Positions 19,951 to 33,769 are shown, counted from the stretch's first letter. The stretch: 64,000 nucleotides of DNA from Mactra quadrangularis (GCA_025267735.1 CM046301.1:13452190-13516189); one strand, 5' to 3'. The notes: generated from the letters alone by a model not told the origin. Translations and numbers: made by a program.

Positions 19951-22090
19951 AAAGATAAAATATGTTTTTGAATGAAAACAAAAATCGCTAAAACAAAACT
20001 GCACCATCCCCTCCCTCTTATTGCTTTGTTTCGAAAATTTAAATATTTAAAATAACGATTGTATTTTGTTTCACATCAGTGTAATAAGCTGCACATATTT
20101 CTAATTTTAGTGGAGTAATTGCCAGAATAAAACAACAAAATTTGAAATAGTGTTCCTAGACATATGTTTATATTTCGAAAGTGTAAATAATTGGAAGATG
20201 AATGCAGGGCATAAATTCAATGTAAAATAAGTAAATCTGAAAACGTAATTACACGGAATGTTAAATTGCACATTCTAATCTGAAACCGAACAGTACTAAA
20301 ACAAACTCTATCAAAAATTTGGCATCAATGTTTTTCTCACGCAAACATTTTTGTTAAAACTGCGTTTTGGTTAATTTTAAACACACTTAAAGTAAAACAC
20401 GCTTATAAAATATTTGGTTTTTAAACAAAGATTTGCGATTTGCATTAGTCTTTAACAAGTAATTTATAAATTTTATATACAATTTAATCGAGTGACCATC
20501 GGAACATCGAACATGTTGACATGTTTCATTGTGAAATATTATGCATGAATTCTGTGAATATGTATACGACGTATTAATTTAATTCAAAGAATTTTGTGCG
20601 CAGCTTTTCTCAAACAATTCCTGTCATTACCTTAAAATTATAAATACCACAGCATTTAAATATCGATATATACAAATGTAGTTACATGCTTTGTTTGATG
20701 TCTTACAATGTATTAGATATGCTTGAAATGGAGTACACTGGGAAAACTCAAGCTATAATTGGTTAATACTTCGTAATTTATTTTTTAATCAATAAAACAT
20801 TGGTCTATTCAAACCGAAGGTTTTAAATTATTGAGAAACATAAACAAACTTGTGACTCATTTTGACTGTAAAACTAGAACAAAAACAAATGGAAATAATC
20901 ATTCTCATATTCACCCGTTTCGTAACTTACACTAACTAAAATAATCAGGGCATATTTCTAATTTTAAAAGGTAATTGCCAGTAAAAAAAACAACAATTCA
21001 GAATAGTGTTCCCAGACAAATGTTTATATTACCAAAGTGTAGTTAATTGGTAGACGAATGCAAGGCATACATTCAATGTTAAATACACATGTATACGTAA
21101 ATCTGAAAACATAATCACGTGAAACGGAATGTTAAATTGCATATTTTAATATGAAACCGATCAGTACTAAATCAAACTCTATCAAAAATTTGGCATCAGA
21201 GTTTTTCTCACGCTAACATTTTTATTAACAAGGCGTTTTATTCCATTTAAACACATTTAAAGTAAAGCATGCTAACGAAATAATTACTTAAAAGACAGGT
21301 TTTTTTCATTAGTTTTACAAGCCATAAGTCTGATGAATGATTAAATAGTGATTAGCCGAACAACCAACATGCAAACATGCTTTATTCTTAAATATACCAC
21401 GCAATAATACTTCCAACATGTAAAATGACTTAACACAAAGATTTGGAATCAGCTTTGCTCAAGAATAATGTCTCGATCATTCTAATAGAACAATAAATTC
21501 ATTATTAATTAGTTTTTTAATTATTTAGATATTGGTATAGCGTTACATGCAATTGTTGATAACTCACAATACGTGAGAAGTGTTTGAAGTGAAGTGTTCT
21601 ATAAATTGTACTTAAATAAATACAACGTTTGAATTCATTCACGTTTGGCATAAGATTTGTACCATTGTATACTATTGTATTTGATTGATAAACATTATTC
21701 GGTCTATAAAACCGGGAATATAAAATCATTGAAAAACACAAAACATATTGTTTTCATTCAGACAGAAAAAAGCTACAGTAAATTAAAATACAAATAATCA
21801 ACCTCTTGTTTACACTTTTTGAAACGTAGAATGTTTGAAATTGCGTTTGTGTTTTGTTTCAGATTAGTGAAATGGCCAGCACATATTTCTAATGCCAAAA
21901 TAAAAACATCAAAATTTAGAATGGTGTTCGCAGACAATTGTTTACATTTCGATAGGGCAGTTAATTGTTAGATATACGCAGGGCATAAATATAACTTGAA
22001 ATACGCGAATATGAAAACATTTGGCATCTATAAGTAGATAAATGCAAAAAGTAAAAAACTTAATGTTAATTTCGTAAATCTGAAAACAAC

Positions 22091-22147
22091 AACCGCCGTT
22101 ATATGACCTACACACTGCGTTGCAACGGCGTTAAATCCAACAAAAAA
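22091..22147 (+). mobile_element. 57-bp SINE tail inserted in one array unit, with 10-bp target duplication
   Basis: Only the last part of a SINE-K-like tail is present (cgttatatgacctacacact, gcgttgcaacggcgttaaat, then an A-rich end). It is flanked by the direct repeat tgaaaacaac at 22081-22090 and 22148-22157. The other units have the site uninterrupted (gtaaatctgaaaac... at about 20234, 21100, 23062 and 24138). The insertion therefore followed amplification of the array. Confidence 0.8.
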
Positions 22148-23783
22148 TGAAAACAACATTATATGAAAAAGGATGTTAAATCGCATATTATTTTGTGACG
22201 GATCAGTACTAAAACAAAAAAACAAAAAAAATATTTGGCTTCTATGTTTTTCTCACGCAAACATTGTTATTAATTTGTTTTATTTTAAGCACATATAAAG
22301 TAAAGCATGCTAATGAAATAGTTACTTATAATACATGAATTTCCATAGTCTTTTACAAGCTATAAATCTGATGAAGAATTAAAAAGTAAATATCAGAACA
22401 ACGAACGTGTAAGCATGTTTTGTTCTAAAATGTATTACGCAAGAATACTGTGAACATGTAAATTGGCTTAACACAAAGATTTGGAATTAGCTTTGCTCAA
22501 GAATAATGCCTCTTTTATTCTAATACAACAAGAAGACCATTGTTATTAAATTTAAGCATAAAGATATTGATATAGCGTTACATGCAATTTTTTATCTTTT
22601 TTGATACCTCGAGATACATGATATTCGCTTGAAGTAGAGTGTTCTAAAATTGTGCTCTAATAAATACAACATTTGGAATTTATTCACGTTTGGCTTTAGA
22701 TTTGTATAAAATTGGTTTTTTTACTGATGAACATTATTCGGTTAATAAAAACCGGGAATATAGAATCATCGAGAAACACAAATATATTGTTTCCATTCAA
22801 ACAGAAAATACTACAGTATAACCTTATATTTACACTTTTTGAAACTTAAGATTGTTTGCGTTTGTGTTTTGTTTTTCATACGTGAAATGGCAAGCACATA
22901 CTTCTAATGCCAAAATAAAAACATCGAATTTAAATTGGTGTTTTACAGACGATTGTTTACATTTTGAAAGTGCAGTTAATTGGTTGATATATTCAAGGCA
23001 TAAATATAATTTGGTAGATAATTGGTAGATAAATGCAGAGTAAAAATTCAATGTTTATGTCGTAAATCTGAAAACAACATCACATTCAAACGGAATTTTA
23101 ATTTGAAGTTTTATCTGAAACCCAACAGTAGTTAAAAAATACAAAATTTGGATGTTTTTCTCCACTAACATTTTTATTAAAATACGTATTGTTCCATTTT
23201 AAACAAACTTAAAAGAAGACACGCTTATAAAACATTTGGTTTTAAACAAAGATTTTCATTAGTCGGTAGAAGTAATTACTATATATTGAGTGACCAGCGG
23301 AACAACGACTATGTACTCGTAAGCATGTTTAATTAAAAGTTTTATGCATGAATTCTGCGAACATGTAAATTGACTTAACACAAAGATTTCTGCCAAGATT
23401 TCCTCAAAACAATGCCTCCCATTAACTTTAAATAATATATACTATAAGCATTTAAATATCGATATGTTTTTTTTGATGTCTTACAATGTATTACACATGC
23501 TTGAATGGAGTACACTGGGATAACAACAGCGTTAATTGGTTAATACTTCTTGATTTATTTTTTAATTAATAAAACATTAGTCTATACAAACCGAAGGTTT
23601 TAAATTATTGAGAAACATAAACATTTTTTGTTCATTTGAATTGCAACACAAGAGCAAAACACAAATGGAAATAACCATTCTCATATTTACCCGTCTCGAA
23701 ACTTATACTTATTGAAATAAACAGCGCATATTTCTTATTTTTAATTTTTATTTAACGTAGTTGTAAGAATAAAATACAATCCA

Positions 23784-24094
23784 GAATGGTGTAAACGAAT
23801 GTTTATATTTCGAAAGTGCAGTTATCGTGAATGGTGTGAACGAATGTTTATATTTCGAAAGTGCAGTTATCGTGAATGGTGTGAACGAATGTTTATATTT
23901 CGAAAGTGCAGTTATCGTGAATGGTGTGAACGAATGTTTATATTTCGAAAGTGCAGTTATCGTGAATGGTGTGAACGAATGTTTATATTTCGAAAGTGCA
24001 GTTATCGTGAATGGTGTGAACGAATGTTTATATTTCGAAAGTGCAGTTATCGTGAATGGTGTGAACGAATGTTTATATTTCGAAAGTGCAGTTA
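23784..24094 (+). repeat. 45-bp minisatellite, seven copies
   Basis: Units begin at 23784, 23829, 23874, 23919, 23964, 24009 and 24054, each starting gaatggtgtgaacgaatgtt and ending gtgcagttatcgt. The first unit differs (gtaaac) and the last runs out in the array sequence (gcagttaattgg). The interior units are identical by eye. Because 45 is a multiple of three, several frames are open on both strands. These repetitive frames of about 90-125 codons are artefacts, not genes. Confidence 0.95.
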
Positions 24095-25000
24095 ATTGGT
24101 AGATAAATGCAGGACATAAATTCAATGTAAAATATGTAAATCTGAAAACATAAGCACCTGAAACTGAATGTTGAATTGCATATTTTTATTTCAAATTATC
24201 AGTAATAAAACAAACTCTATCAAAATTTGGCAATTGAGTTTTTCTCACGTTACAATTTTTGTTAAAAAAGGCGTTTTGTTCCATTATTAACCCAATTAAA
24301 ATAAAGCATGTTTAGAAAATAAATCCTTATAATACAAGGAATTTTCATTAGTCTTTTACAAGTACATGTTATAAATCTGATAAATAATTAAAAAGTAATT
24401 AGCGGAACAACAAACACGTTAGCATGCTTTGTTCTAAAATATAGTATGCAAAATACTTGGAATATGTAAAATGACTTAACAGAATATGAATCAAGAATCA
24501 TTCATTGTTCAAGAGTAATGTCTCGTTCATTTTAATTGCATAAGAAATCTATACTATTTAAAATTTAAGCATATTGATATATCGGTACATACAATTTTAA
24601 TACAATATGAGTTATATGTTTGAAATGTAGTGTTCTATAAATTGTACTTGATTACGATTTGGAATAAGAGTTTATTATTGCTGTTATGGCGCATTGAGCA
24701 GAATTGAATGTTTAATTAGCAATAATCATATACACTATATGACCAGTAGACTTTTGTCATTACTTTCTTGTTTGCCACTGTTTTATTAATTAGCGACTAC
24801 GATCGTTTCTATACATCTCAGACAGAAATAATACGTTCATTGCAAAAATGGAAGTTGCACTCGACACACAAACTAATCACGCTCAACAGCGTTTTATTTG
24901 AAACTAACCAATACTAAAACACTTTATAGACAATTTGGCATTAGTGTTTTTTCTCACGCTAACAGTTTTATTAAGAATGCGTTTTATTCCATTTTGAACA

Positions 25001-25639
25001 TTATAGTGCTGATCTTAAACATTTACAAAAGTTCATTCCTAGAGTTTCCATCAATTCTTGACAATTGATAACTTTAACTATCAATTCCAACATTTGGCCA
25101 TAAATCCAAAAACTTCTTTTGTTCTATTTTCACATCAATGGTTCCTAATGAATAATCTTGTTTTTCAAGATAAAGCAAAACCTTCAAAGAAACTTTCTTG
25201 ACGTATTTATAAACATCTTCAACAAATGTCACTGACGCTTTCATAAATCTGTTCATATCATTTATTTATTGTTTCTTCGCACACTAGATGAGGAAATTAA
25301 ATATAATAAAACATGGGGATTTTATTAAATCATAAAATTCCCACACGATTCACATAACTCTAACAAAAATGTCAATCGTTTGGGAATAAGGAAATGTAAT
25401 TAAGATATAATCATTAATGCTGTTATATCAAATATTGGAAACCCTTATGAAACTGTTAAAGTGCCCTATAAAACAATACTTTTATTTCTTACATATAGCG
25501 ATCTAAAATTTAGCACAACGTCAGTGATTTCAATGTTTGACCAGTGAACTTTCAGACCAGGAACTCTAATCTCAAGCTACCCGACTAAGTTTCCCGGTGG
25601 ATAGTTTCGGTGATTAAACGGCACTTTTTGCATTGATTC
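25001..25639. other. non-coding spacer between two arrays
   Basis: No credible gene. The word cccggtggatagtttcggtg near 25589 loosely resembles the conserved core of the next array and may be a decayed unit. Confidence 0.35.
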
Positions 25640-27835
25640 CTGTTCTAATTGTAATGTTAACTAGTTTAAAAAATTGTCATATCAAACATAAAAGTCAAAT
25701 TGCTTGTTTGCTGTCAAATAAGTTGTTTGCCTTCAATCCGCAAGAAAGCCTTTCTGTGCTTTCGTTACTTAGGTTTTCTTACAAAGATACTGTGTACGCA
25801 TATCATAGATCAGCACAAAAAGTAAACTTTTCATTTTGCTAAATGAAACATTTGTCATAAAAACAAGCTTACCATTATTAGTTTCTCTTTGTAATTTTAG
25901 TAAGCCTGTCTCGGTCAATGACATAACCCTTTACTCCTAATTTACTAAAAGATCACTTTCAGAATATTTGTCTTCGACATAAATCTTTCAAAATCAACAG
26001 AACCCATCTGTTTTTGTCATTTACTTTTATACACAGACGCAAAATAAACAACCATTATGTAAATTATATCAATTATCGTACGCTAACGGGTGATTTTGCA
26101 TGAAGACATACAAGCAACTAGAATATTTTTTGTGAAATCAATCAATAACAATATTATTAAGAAATTCGTTACGGTATCTTTCCGGTGAGACGGGTTGATC
26201 ACCTTGATATGGTAAGTAGATATTTTACAATAAAACATACGAAGTATTATGCTTTAATCATTCATGCCCTTATCAGAGGTCCTACCTATTTAAATTACAT
26301 GATCATGGAAGTGAATCAAATGAAATCCATTTTAGTTATATCTCACCTAGCAAGCTAGTTTTTTTTCTAAGAATTATCTCGAAAAAGTTTCTGTACTGAT
26401 TTCCGTACCTTTTAAAATGTTAACTAGTAAGTCAATTGATCATATTAAGCTTGCATGTCACAATGATTGTTCGCTTTCAATTCGCGCAAAAGCCCTTTTT
26501 CGTAGATTAACTTATAAGCATACTAACTTATTGAGTAAGTAAATCATACTTAAACACGAAAAAAATCCTTAATTTTGTCAATTTGCTAAATGACACATCT
26601 ATAATACAAACCAGCTTGCCTTTTTTTACTTCTATTTGTAATTTGAGTAATCCTTCCTCGGTCATTGACAGTATCTGTTACTCCGTAATTTACTAAAAGA
26701 CTACTTTGAGATAATTTGTCTTCGGTATAAATCTTTCAAAATTGGCAGAATCCATCAGTTTTTGTCATTTACTTCTATACACAGACACAAAATAAACACC
26801 CATTATGTTAATAATATCAATTATCGTACGCTTACTGGTAATTTTGTATGAAGACATACAAGCAACTAGAATATTTTTGTGTGCAATCAATCAATAACAA
26901 TATTATTAAGCAACTCGTTACGCTATCTTTCCGGTGAGACGGGTTGATCACCTTCATATGGTAAGTAGATATTTTACAATACAAACACACGAAGTATTAT
27001 GCTTTAATCATTCATGCCCTTATCAGATGTCCTACTTATTTAAATTACATGATCATGGAAGTAAATCAAATGAAATCCATACTAGTTATATCTCACCTAG
27101 CAAGCTAGTATTTATTCTAAGAATTATCTCGAAAAAGTTTCTGCACTGATTTCCGTACCTTTTAAAATGTTAACTAGTATGGCTATTGGTCATATTAAGC
27201 CTGCATGTCACAATGATTGTTTGCCTTCAATTCGCGCAAAAGCCTTTTTTCGTAGATTTACTTATAAGCATACTAACTTATTGAGTAAGTAAATCATACT
27301 TAAGCACGAAAAAAAATCTTAATTTTGTCAATTTGCTAAATGACACATCTGTAATACAAACATGCTTGCCTTTTTTGCTTCTATTTGTAATTTGAGTAAT
27401 CCTTCCTCGGTCATTGACAGTATCTGTTACTCCTAGTTTACTAAAAGACTACTTTAAGATAATTTGTCTTCGACATAAATCTTTCAAAATTGACACAATC
27501 CATCATTTTTTGTCATTTACTTCTATACACAGACACAAAATAAACACCCATTATGTTAATAATATCAATTATTGTACGCTAGCTGGTAATTTTGTATAAG
27601 GACATACAAGCAACTAGAATAATTTTCTTGTGAAATCTATCATTAACTATATTATAAAGGAATTTGTTCTGCTATCTTTCCGGTGAGACGGGTTGATCAC
27701 CTCAAAATCGTAAACAGATATAATACCAAAATACTAAGCATTATGCTTCAATTATTCATGCCCTTCTCAGACGTCCTACTTATTTAAATTACATGACGAT
27801 GGAGTTGTTTAAAGTATCCTGAATGATATCCATAC
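25640..27835 (+). repeat. tandem array with 749-bp period, three units
   Basis: The core tccggtgagacgggttgatc, acct occurs at about 26181, 26930 and 27679, exactly 749 bp apart. Other blocks repeat in the same order: aatgttaactagt at about 25651, 26417 and 27166; gacatacaagcaactagaat; taaattacatgatcatggaa; ttatctcgaaaaagtttctg. Units 2 and 3 are very similar; unit 1 is more diverged, and the array decays after about 27835. Reading frames inside are not shared between units. Confidence 0.9.
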
Positions 27836-28590
27836 TAGTTGCTTCAATTAAGATGTTTTAAAGATTGTATTATGACAATTCTTGAAATTATTATGAAATC
27901 CATCGTCTGTAAACCACGGTACTCATACAATATGAATACTCTCGTTGATGAATAATACCCTGGGTTACCGAGGATAATGAAAATCACAGTGAATGTTTGT
28001 TATCTGGGCAATCCTTGAAATGATCTTCAATTAACATATCATATTCTATTTAACATCAGAATGACTTCATTAAATCAGAAAAAAATCCAGTTAACATCAC
28101 GGACCACACATGGTTTATGAGAACACTGTTATAAAAATAAACTATTCTCAACAAATTGCTCTATTAATTATTAAAAAAACAACCTTGTAATTAAAACAAT
28201 CGCTTCAAGTTATGAAAACATTAACACTAATCTAGATAATAAAACACACTGCGATATCATTATGCGATGTATCATCTTTTATTATGTTAAAAGCTTTATG
28301 AAGATTTGTATCTATATGCTGTATCAAACATTTTATCAAGAGCTTTTACCGATAGAGTTCTGTGATTGTATCTTAGCGTTCAAATATATTTTTTATTTCG
28401 GCATGGTATTGATATTGTAATGACATTCATAAAATGAATGGGGTTTTTGCGCACAATCACGAAACCGGTTCTGACAACCTAAATTAATTACCTGTCCGCT
28501 TCCTGGTCCCCAAGTACTGAACAGTGAAGATAATGAAACAAAGAGGTGATTTAAGATGTGATTTAAAACTATCCAATAATTACCAGTATA
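27836..28590. other. non-coding, no gene seen
   Basis: AT-rich sequence with no credible frame or recognised repeat. Confidence 0.4.
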
Positions 28591-28619
28591 GCGTTAAACC
28601 ACTCGGCCACGTCGGCCCC
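28591..28619 (-). repeat. isolated tRNA-like 5' fragment (Leu/Ser type)
   Basis: On the minus strand, ggggccgacgtggccgagtg, gtttaacgc is the A-box half of a Leu- or Ser-type tRNA. The anticodon arm and B box do not follow, so it is the 5' stub of a different SINE or a tRNA-like relic, not a functional gene. Confidence 0.45.
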
Positions 28620-29092
28620 TGTAATCTTGAGAGTGAGCTAGTTTCTTTTCTAATTAGAGCACTGTTTCTGTGTTTGACAGAATCTCTTCTCAGTAATTCA
28701 CTCACGCATTAACTATAACAAATGTCTTCCTTATTAAGTCAACGACATCGACATTACCAATTTTTTTCTATTGCATAAACACACAGCACGCATTGGTGTT
28801 TTGGATATAACAACATACTCAAACATGCAGCAAGAAACGTCTTCAAAATGGTATCATTTGCAAGATCATTTTATGGTGAGTTACGCCAAATATCCTCCTG
28901 GTTGGTCTTGATAATATTACATACTATCAATGTATGTGTATAGTAAACGTGCAAATATGTTTGCGTCACTATCTATGACTAATTCTCATCAAATATCTTA
29001 CTTTTTGTAAACGCATATCTACCAAAAGAGGTCATAATACGATTTAAATATATCCCTTAGGATATTTACTGTTGACTCTAACTGTTTCACTT

Positions 29093-29378
29093 ACCCGGGT
29101 TGATAGTGCACTTGGTAGCGCGCCGGGATTTGGAATCTCGTGTCCCGAAGGCGGTAAGGGTTCGAATCCCACCCGGGGAGGTTATACCCTTTCATGAAAA
29201 GTTAACAATATTGTCACTTTTCCTCAATTGATTAGATAACATGGAAAAGTTTCTGGCCTTGTGGAAAGGTAGGTGAGTACTGGCTTTAGACAAAGGTCCA
29301 GGAAAGCTAGGTTAAGTGGGCTGTACGCCGTAAAATGACATAAATCGTGTTGATACGGCGTTAAACCCAATAAAAAAA
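29093..29378 (+). mobile_element. SINE, Leu-like tRNA head (SINE-L copy 4)
   Basis: The head is acccgggttgatagtgcact, then anticodon loop tttggaa and an intact B box gggttcgaatccca. The closing cccgggg pairs with the start. The full body (gaggttataccctttcatga, tttctggccttgtggaaag, taggtgagtactggc, gtccaggaaagctaggttaa) and the tail gtgttgatacggcgttaaac precede aataaaaaaa. It is well preserved and full length. Confidence 0.9.
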
Positions 29379-31584
29379 CTGTTTCACTAACATCAGATAG
29401 CTTTACGTCAGAAAGTTTATCAATCTTTTCAAAGTAACATATTATTCTCTCTACCAAATCACCAAGTGCTTGTAATAAGTCTACTTTATTTGCAATACGT
29501 ATTGCTATTGTTCTGAAGAATACGTTCTATAGATATCACTTACAAATGTATTCTTCCTACATGTGCATAATCTATTATACCTATAACGTGAAAAGTGAAT
29601 TCTCTAATGAGTTGTATTTCACTTATATGAGTTTTACTGTGATATTAAGAAGAAGGTCGAACATATCAATCTTCTATAGGCAAATGATGAAATGGCAATG
29701 TTTTATGATTAATTTTGTGTAAGTGATTACTTTCCTTATTAATGCCATATCTTTTAAATAATGCATAACATTACGAAGAGATAAGAATGAGAGATTTAAC
29801 AAAGCTCTAATGTAATTGGTATATGTTACCATCTCTAAATAATAATTCAGCAATGTCTTAATTGATGCCTTTCTGAGCATTCAGGAGATTCGAGTCATTC
29901 CCACTTGCTTTATATACATGTAGTTTCGAACATTTACGATATTCCACGTTAAATACGTTTTGCTTTTGTAATCTCAAATACAAAAAATGCATTGAGTAAA
30001 TAACCTTATAAATGAGACATAATTATCGTAGATAAGACATCATTTCCTGAATCATTAAGTCATCTCATAAATATATGTATGATAGATAAACGTAATATCC
30101 ATACATTCAAGTCAAATGTTAATGACAATATACTGGGTCTTTTCGAGCTTTATATGTTACGGATTTAAAGGCCTTTACTCGTAAGTGTGTCATGAAATTA
30201 GATTTATGATTCGTAATGGCTTAAAAGACAGTACATATCGTTGTATTGTTATAGTAAAACCAATCTTGAAAATATATATCGTTTCCTAAAAAAAACTATG
30301 ATTAAATCAGAATTACACTATGGACCCTTGAAGTAACATTTGCATTCCTTAAATTTCGTTGTTACAAGGCTTGTTTCGATTCTACGAAACATTATTGGGT
30401 TTAACAAAACAATATATCGTTTTTACTCAAACATATTTCGTATCAATCATTTCTTTTCCTAAAGATGAAATGATTGTGAACAAATATTGCAAATGATATT
30501 TAATATTCTTTGTAATTAAACAACGTCTCAACCATATTAGTACACAAAATTTATTTAACTGTCATAATCGCAATGATAGTACTTAAATGTGCAATGATAA
30601 TAGCTATAAGACATTATTGTAATGCATTGTTGATATTTGTGAATGTTAAAACGAAAGAAATATAATAAAATGTATAAAACAAGCCAAAAGCAACAAAAAA
30701 GCCGTCACTGTTATATTCGTACGGTTCAAGTCATTGTGGCTTATTAGCATATACAAAGGAAAACACAGAACCATCTATTGATTGTGTATAAGTTTAATTA
30801 TAAAGTGATACAACAGGAATGATACCCCCCATTTGTTAAATTGATTCCCAATTAATTTCCTTTACTAGACAACTGCATAAAATCACGTTGTTATGTTAGT
30901 CTAGGAATAACTTTTCAGAACGATTAATTGAATTTCAACAACCTGTAGCATGACATTATGTTAGTTATTCTATCATTAATCAGCCTAGATCTTTACTCAT
31001 GAAGTTTTTATGATTGTTTATGTTAATTATCAAACTAAAAGAAACATTTTCAGTTTACATTTCTTTTATTGTTTTTCTAAGTTTACAATTATTCGAATTT
31101 TTAACTAAATACAAGTCGTTTTTTTTGTAATCATGAGTTTATAATATCCATTTATTGTCCATGTACTTATAGTTTGCAGAATTTTACCTAGTCAAAAAGT
31201 CATAAGTTGAATTCATTTGAACAATATTAAATGCATCATGGCCTTTGAAAAATGAAAGCGTTTTGTATATTAATGTCTAAGGCAAGTGGTGGACTTGTTA
31301 AAGTTCTACGAACAATCAATAAGAAAAAAGCTACAAAGTTTACGATCGACTATAACAATACCACCATCCGTGATAAGAATCTCTTTAAAACAAACACTGA
31401 TGATTCAGAACTGATTAACCGGAAACAACAAATGGTTTTATTATGCCATGCATGGCTTTACATCTTTAATATTTGCCAAAAGTGTTTCTTTGAACCCCCA
31501 CTTATATCAATCGTTTCTTCCGTGAACTTCCGCTCTCAGATATTAAACTCAACTACTTCTTCAAACAAATCATCCCCATTATTA
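29379..31584. other. non-coding, no gene seen
   Basis: About 2.2 kb of AT-rich sequence. The frames are short; a 116-codon plus-strand frame at 31252-31602 has Lys-rich composition but no recognised motif and overlaps an old duplicated segment. Nothing else can be assigned. Confidence 0.4.
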
Positions 31585-31760
31585 CGATTGTTTCAGTTTT
31601 GATTTTCTTTGTGGAACAGAGATTAATATATTGTGCTCAATGACCTTATGACCCTTCAAGTGAAAGTCATAACTGACCAACAATAAATATGGCGCCAAGG
31701 AGATAGAAAATAGTCTTATTTTGTATTGATATTGGTTTAATGTCAGTCAAAGATATGTAT
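31585..31760 (+). repeat. old duplicated segment, copy 1 (pair with 33770)
   Basis: Words shared in order with 33770-33930: gtttcagttttgatt, then gatta, then gaccttatgacccttcaa, then ataactgaccaacaataaat, atggcgccaagga, and a stretch like tattgatattgg. Similarity is patchy, so the duplication is ancient. Confidence 0.5.
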
Positions 31761-33769
31761 GCGCGAGTTGTTTATTAGGAACAGACATGCAAGGCGATTT
31801 CTCCTTAGATGTCTTTTATAGAATACTCCTGATTTTCTTTTTGAAATTTTTTAACATACTTCCACAATTTATAAAGCGTATTTTACTTAACACTCGCGGC
31901 ACTGGAAATATTTAATTTATGCGGAATTTTTTAAAGTGTATGGTCTTACAATACCAAATATATCATCCGCCTTCATGAATTTACCATAAATATAACAGTA
32001 ATACCATTTCATTATTCGTAGTTTCTATTTTGTTAAAGGGACAAAAATGTTATCTCTACAACATACACGTATACAACATGTGCTAAACATATTGGTGGCA
32101 CCAGGTCAATGAGTCTAAATCATTTGACTTTGCTAAAGTTTTATTAGTTCATTCAAGAGAACAACATATTTTATTGCTCTGAAATTGCATTCACAGCCAA
32201 ACATTAATCCATTTCTATTTAATTGTTTTATTTTAGTTTTAATAATTTATATTAAATATGTACTCAAAATATGTACGATTCTTTCTCGTGACATTTATAT
32301 TTCAGCGTTTTCTAATTTACGATTAAAATACCAAGCGATTAAAAGTTGAAAAATCTGTTCATTCCCTATACCCAGCAGATGAAACAATCTGTACAAACGT
32401 TATTAAGACATTTTCAATTTTCATTGTAATCCATATTTCTGCAAGGTATATTTACTTTAGTTTTGAATTGTTTTAACGCTATCAGCGATTAAATGTTTTA
32501 TAAAACATTTTCATTTCTTGACAAGAGTTCCAGAAGATAAAATTATTTTATACCAATCTCGAGAACTTTTCCTTGAGAAGTAATTTACTACTTCCAAATT
32601 TGGAATACAATTCATTAGTAAAATATAACAAAAGAAGGCAACTTTAATTAATGTAAATGTTGTACAAAAGACCATCTCAATTGCAAATGATTAAAGGAAT
32701 TATGTTATATTGGTTCAAGTATTGAAAGATACTTTATGAGAATAAAGTAAACATTCAATAATGCAGAAATTGTTGAAGTCCTGCATAGTTTCTGATATGG
32801 TCATACACTTGAAAGTATTGTTCTTTACAAACAACAGTGTACTTATCTGAGAACAAATTGTATTGTTCAATAAAGACAAGGCAGACAATATTATGCACTC
32901 GATTATGTAGGTGACTACTGACTTACAAATAGCGATAATCAATGACGTGGAAAATAATTGTTCAACATACTGGGAGTTTTAATTGAGACATACTGTTAGG
33001 ACATATTTTATTTTGTAGTTTAGTTGGTGCAAACGAATAAAATAAAGTACATACTAATTGATCATTTCTAGAAATCGCATCGAACACTAAGGTCAAACAT
33101 TCTGCCGATACGATAAAGATAATACTCGCACCTTACTGAACTCAAAGAGCAAAAAGCAAATTTCAAAAGCATGTTACTATATTTTTATCTGAATTGCAAG
33201 AGTATTAAATGATATTTCAACATTAATATTAGGCTAATGAGAGCTACGATGAATTGATCGCTGACTGGAACCTGGAGCCACAATCAGAAATACATGATTT
33301 CAAACTCACTTATAACATACAGAGCACGAATGTTTGTAAAAGTAAATGTACATACCATTTATGCAATAGCAAAGTAAATTAAAACTCTAAATAGAGTATC
33401 CGCTTGCACAAATTATAAGAATGTTCCAATTTGTTTATTTGTATCCAATTCAGACAAAATGTATCTATGTTCTCACGTAATACGTACTGGTTATAGCTGG
33501 ACTGAGTTCAGTCCTAATGGTCAATAAAGCCATAATAAGATATTGGACACAGTAATATGGTCCATATTCACTAATGGGGTTATGATCTTAAGTATTGGCT
33601 TAAGTATTCGATGGTTCAAATAAGCCATGTCTGACTTCATACTCTTTATCATCTTGCCAAGTACTTAGCTTTCAGAACACTATTTGAATTATTGTTTCTT
33701 ATGTATCTACTTCTGTGCTCTGATAAAAAGCGTAAGTATGTTTATTACTAAAGTAACCATAGCATTATG

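Larger units (their letters stand above)
20040..25000 (+). repeat. degenerate long-period tandem array, 5-6 units of ~0.7-1.1 kb
   Basis: Markers recur in order. The words catatttctaa or near variants, leading to an aatgtttatatt and attggtagac-like block, occur at about 20093, 20951, 21879, 22896 and 23728. A second block, atttggcatcaatgttttt, ctcacgc, occurs at about 20320, 21190, 22230, 23145, 24222 and 24930. Other shared blocks are gtaaatctgaaaac and acacaaagatttg. Units differ by substitutions and indels, so the array is old satellite-like DNA. No unit has a conserved reading frame. The last unit is truncated. Confidence 0.8.

Noticed and set aside
22361..22410. Hammerhead-like ctgatgaag in array unit 3
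   Set aside because: No matching CGAAAC half follows, and sister units vary at this place.
23748..24125. Repetitive 90-125-codon frames on both strands
   Set aside because: They are created by the 45-bp minisatellite, whose length is a multiple of three; the repeated peptides are an artefact.
31252..31602. 116-codon frame
   Set aside because: No recognisable domain, AT-driven composition, and it overlaps an old duplicated non-coding segment.
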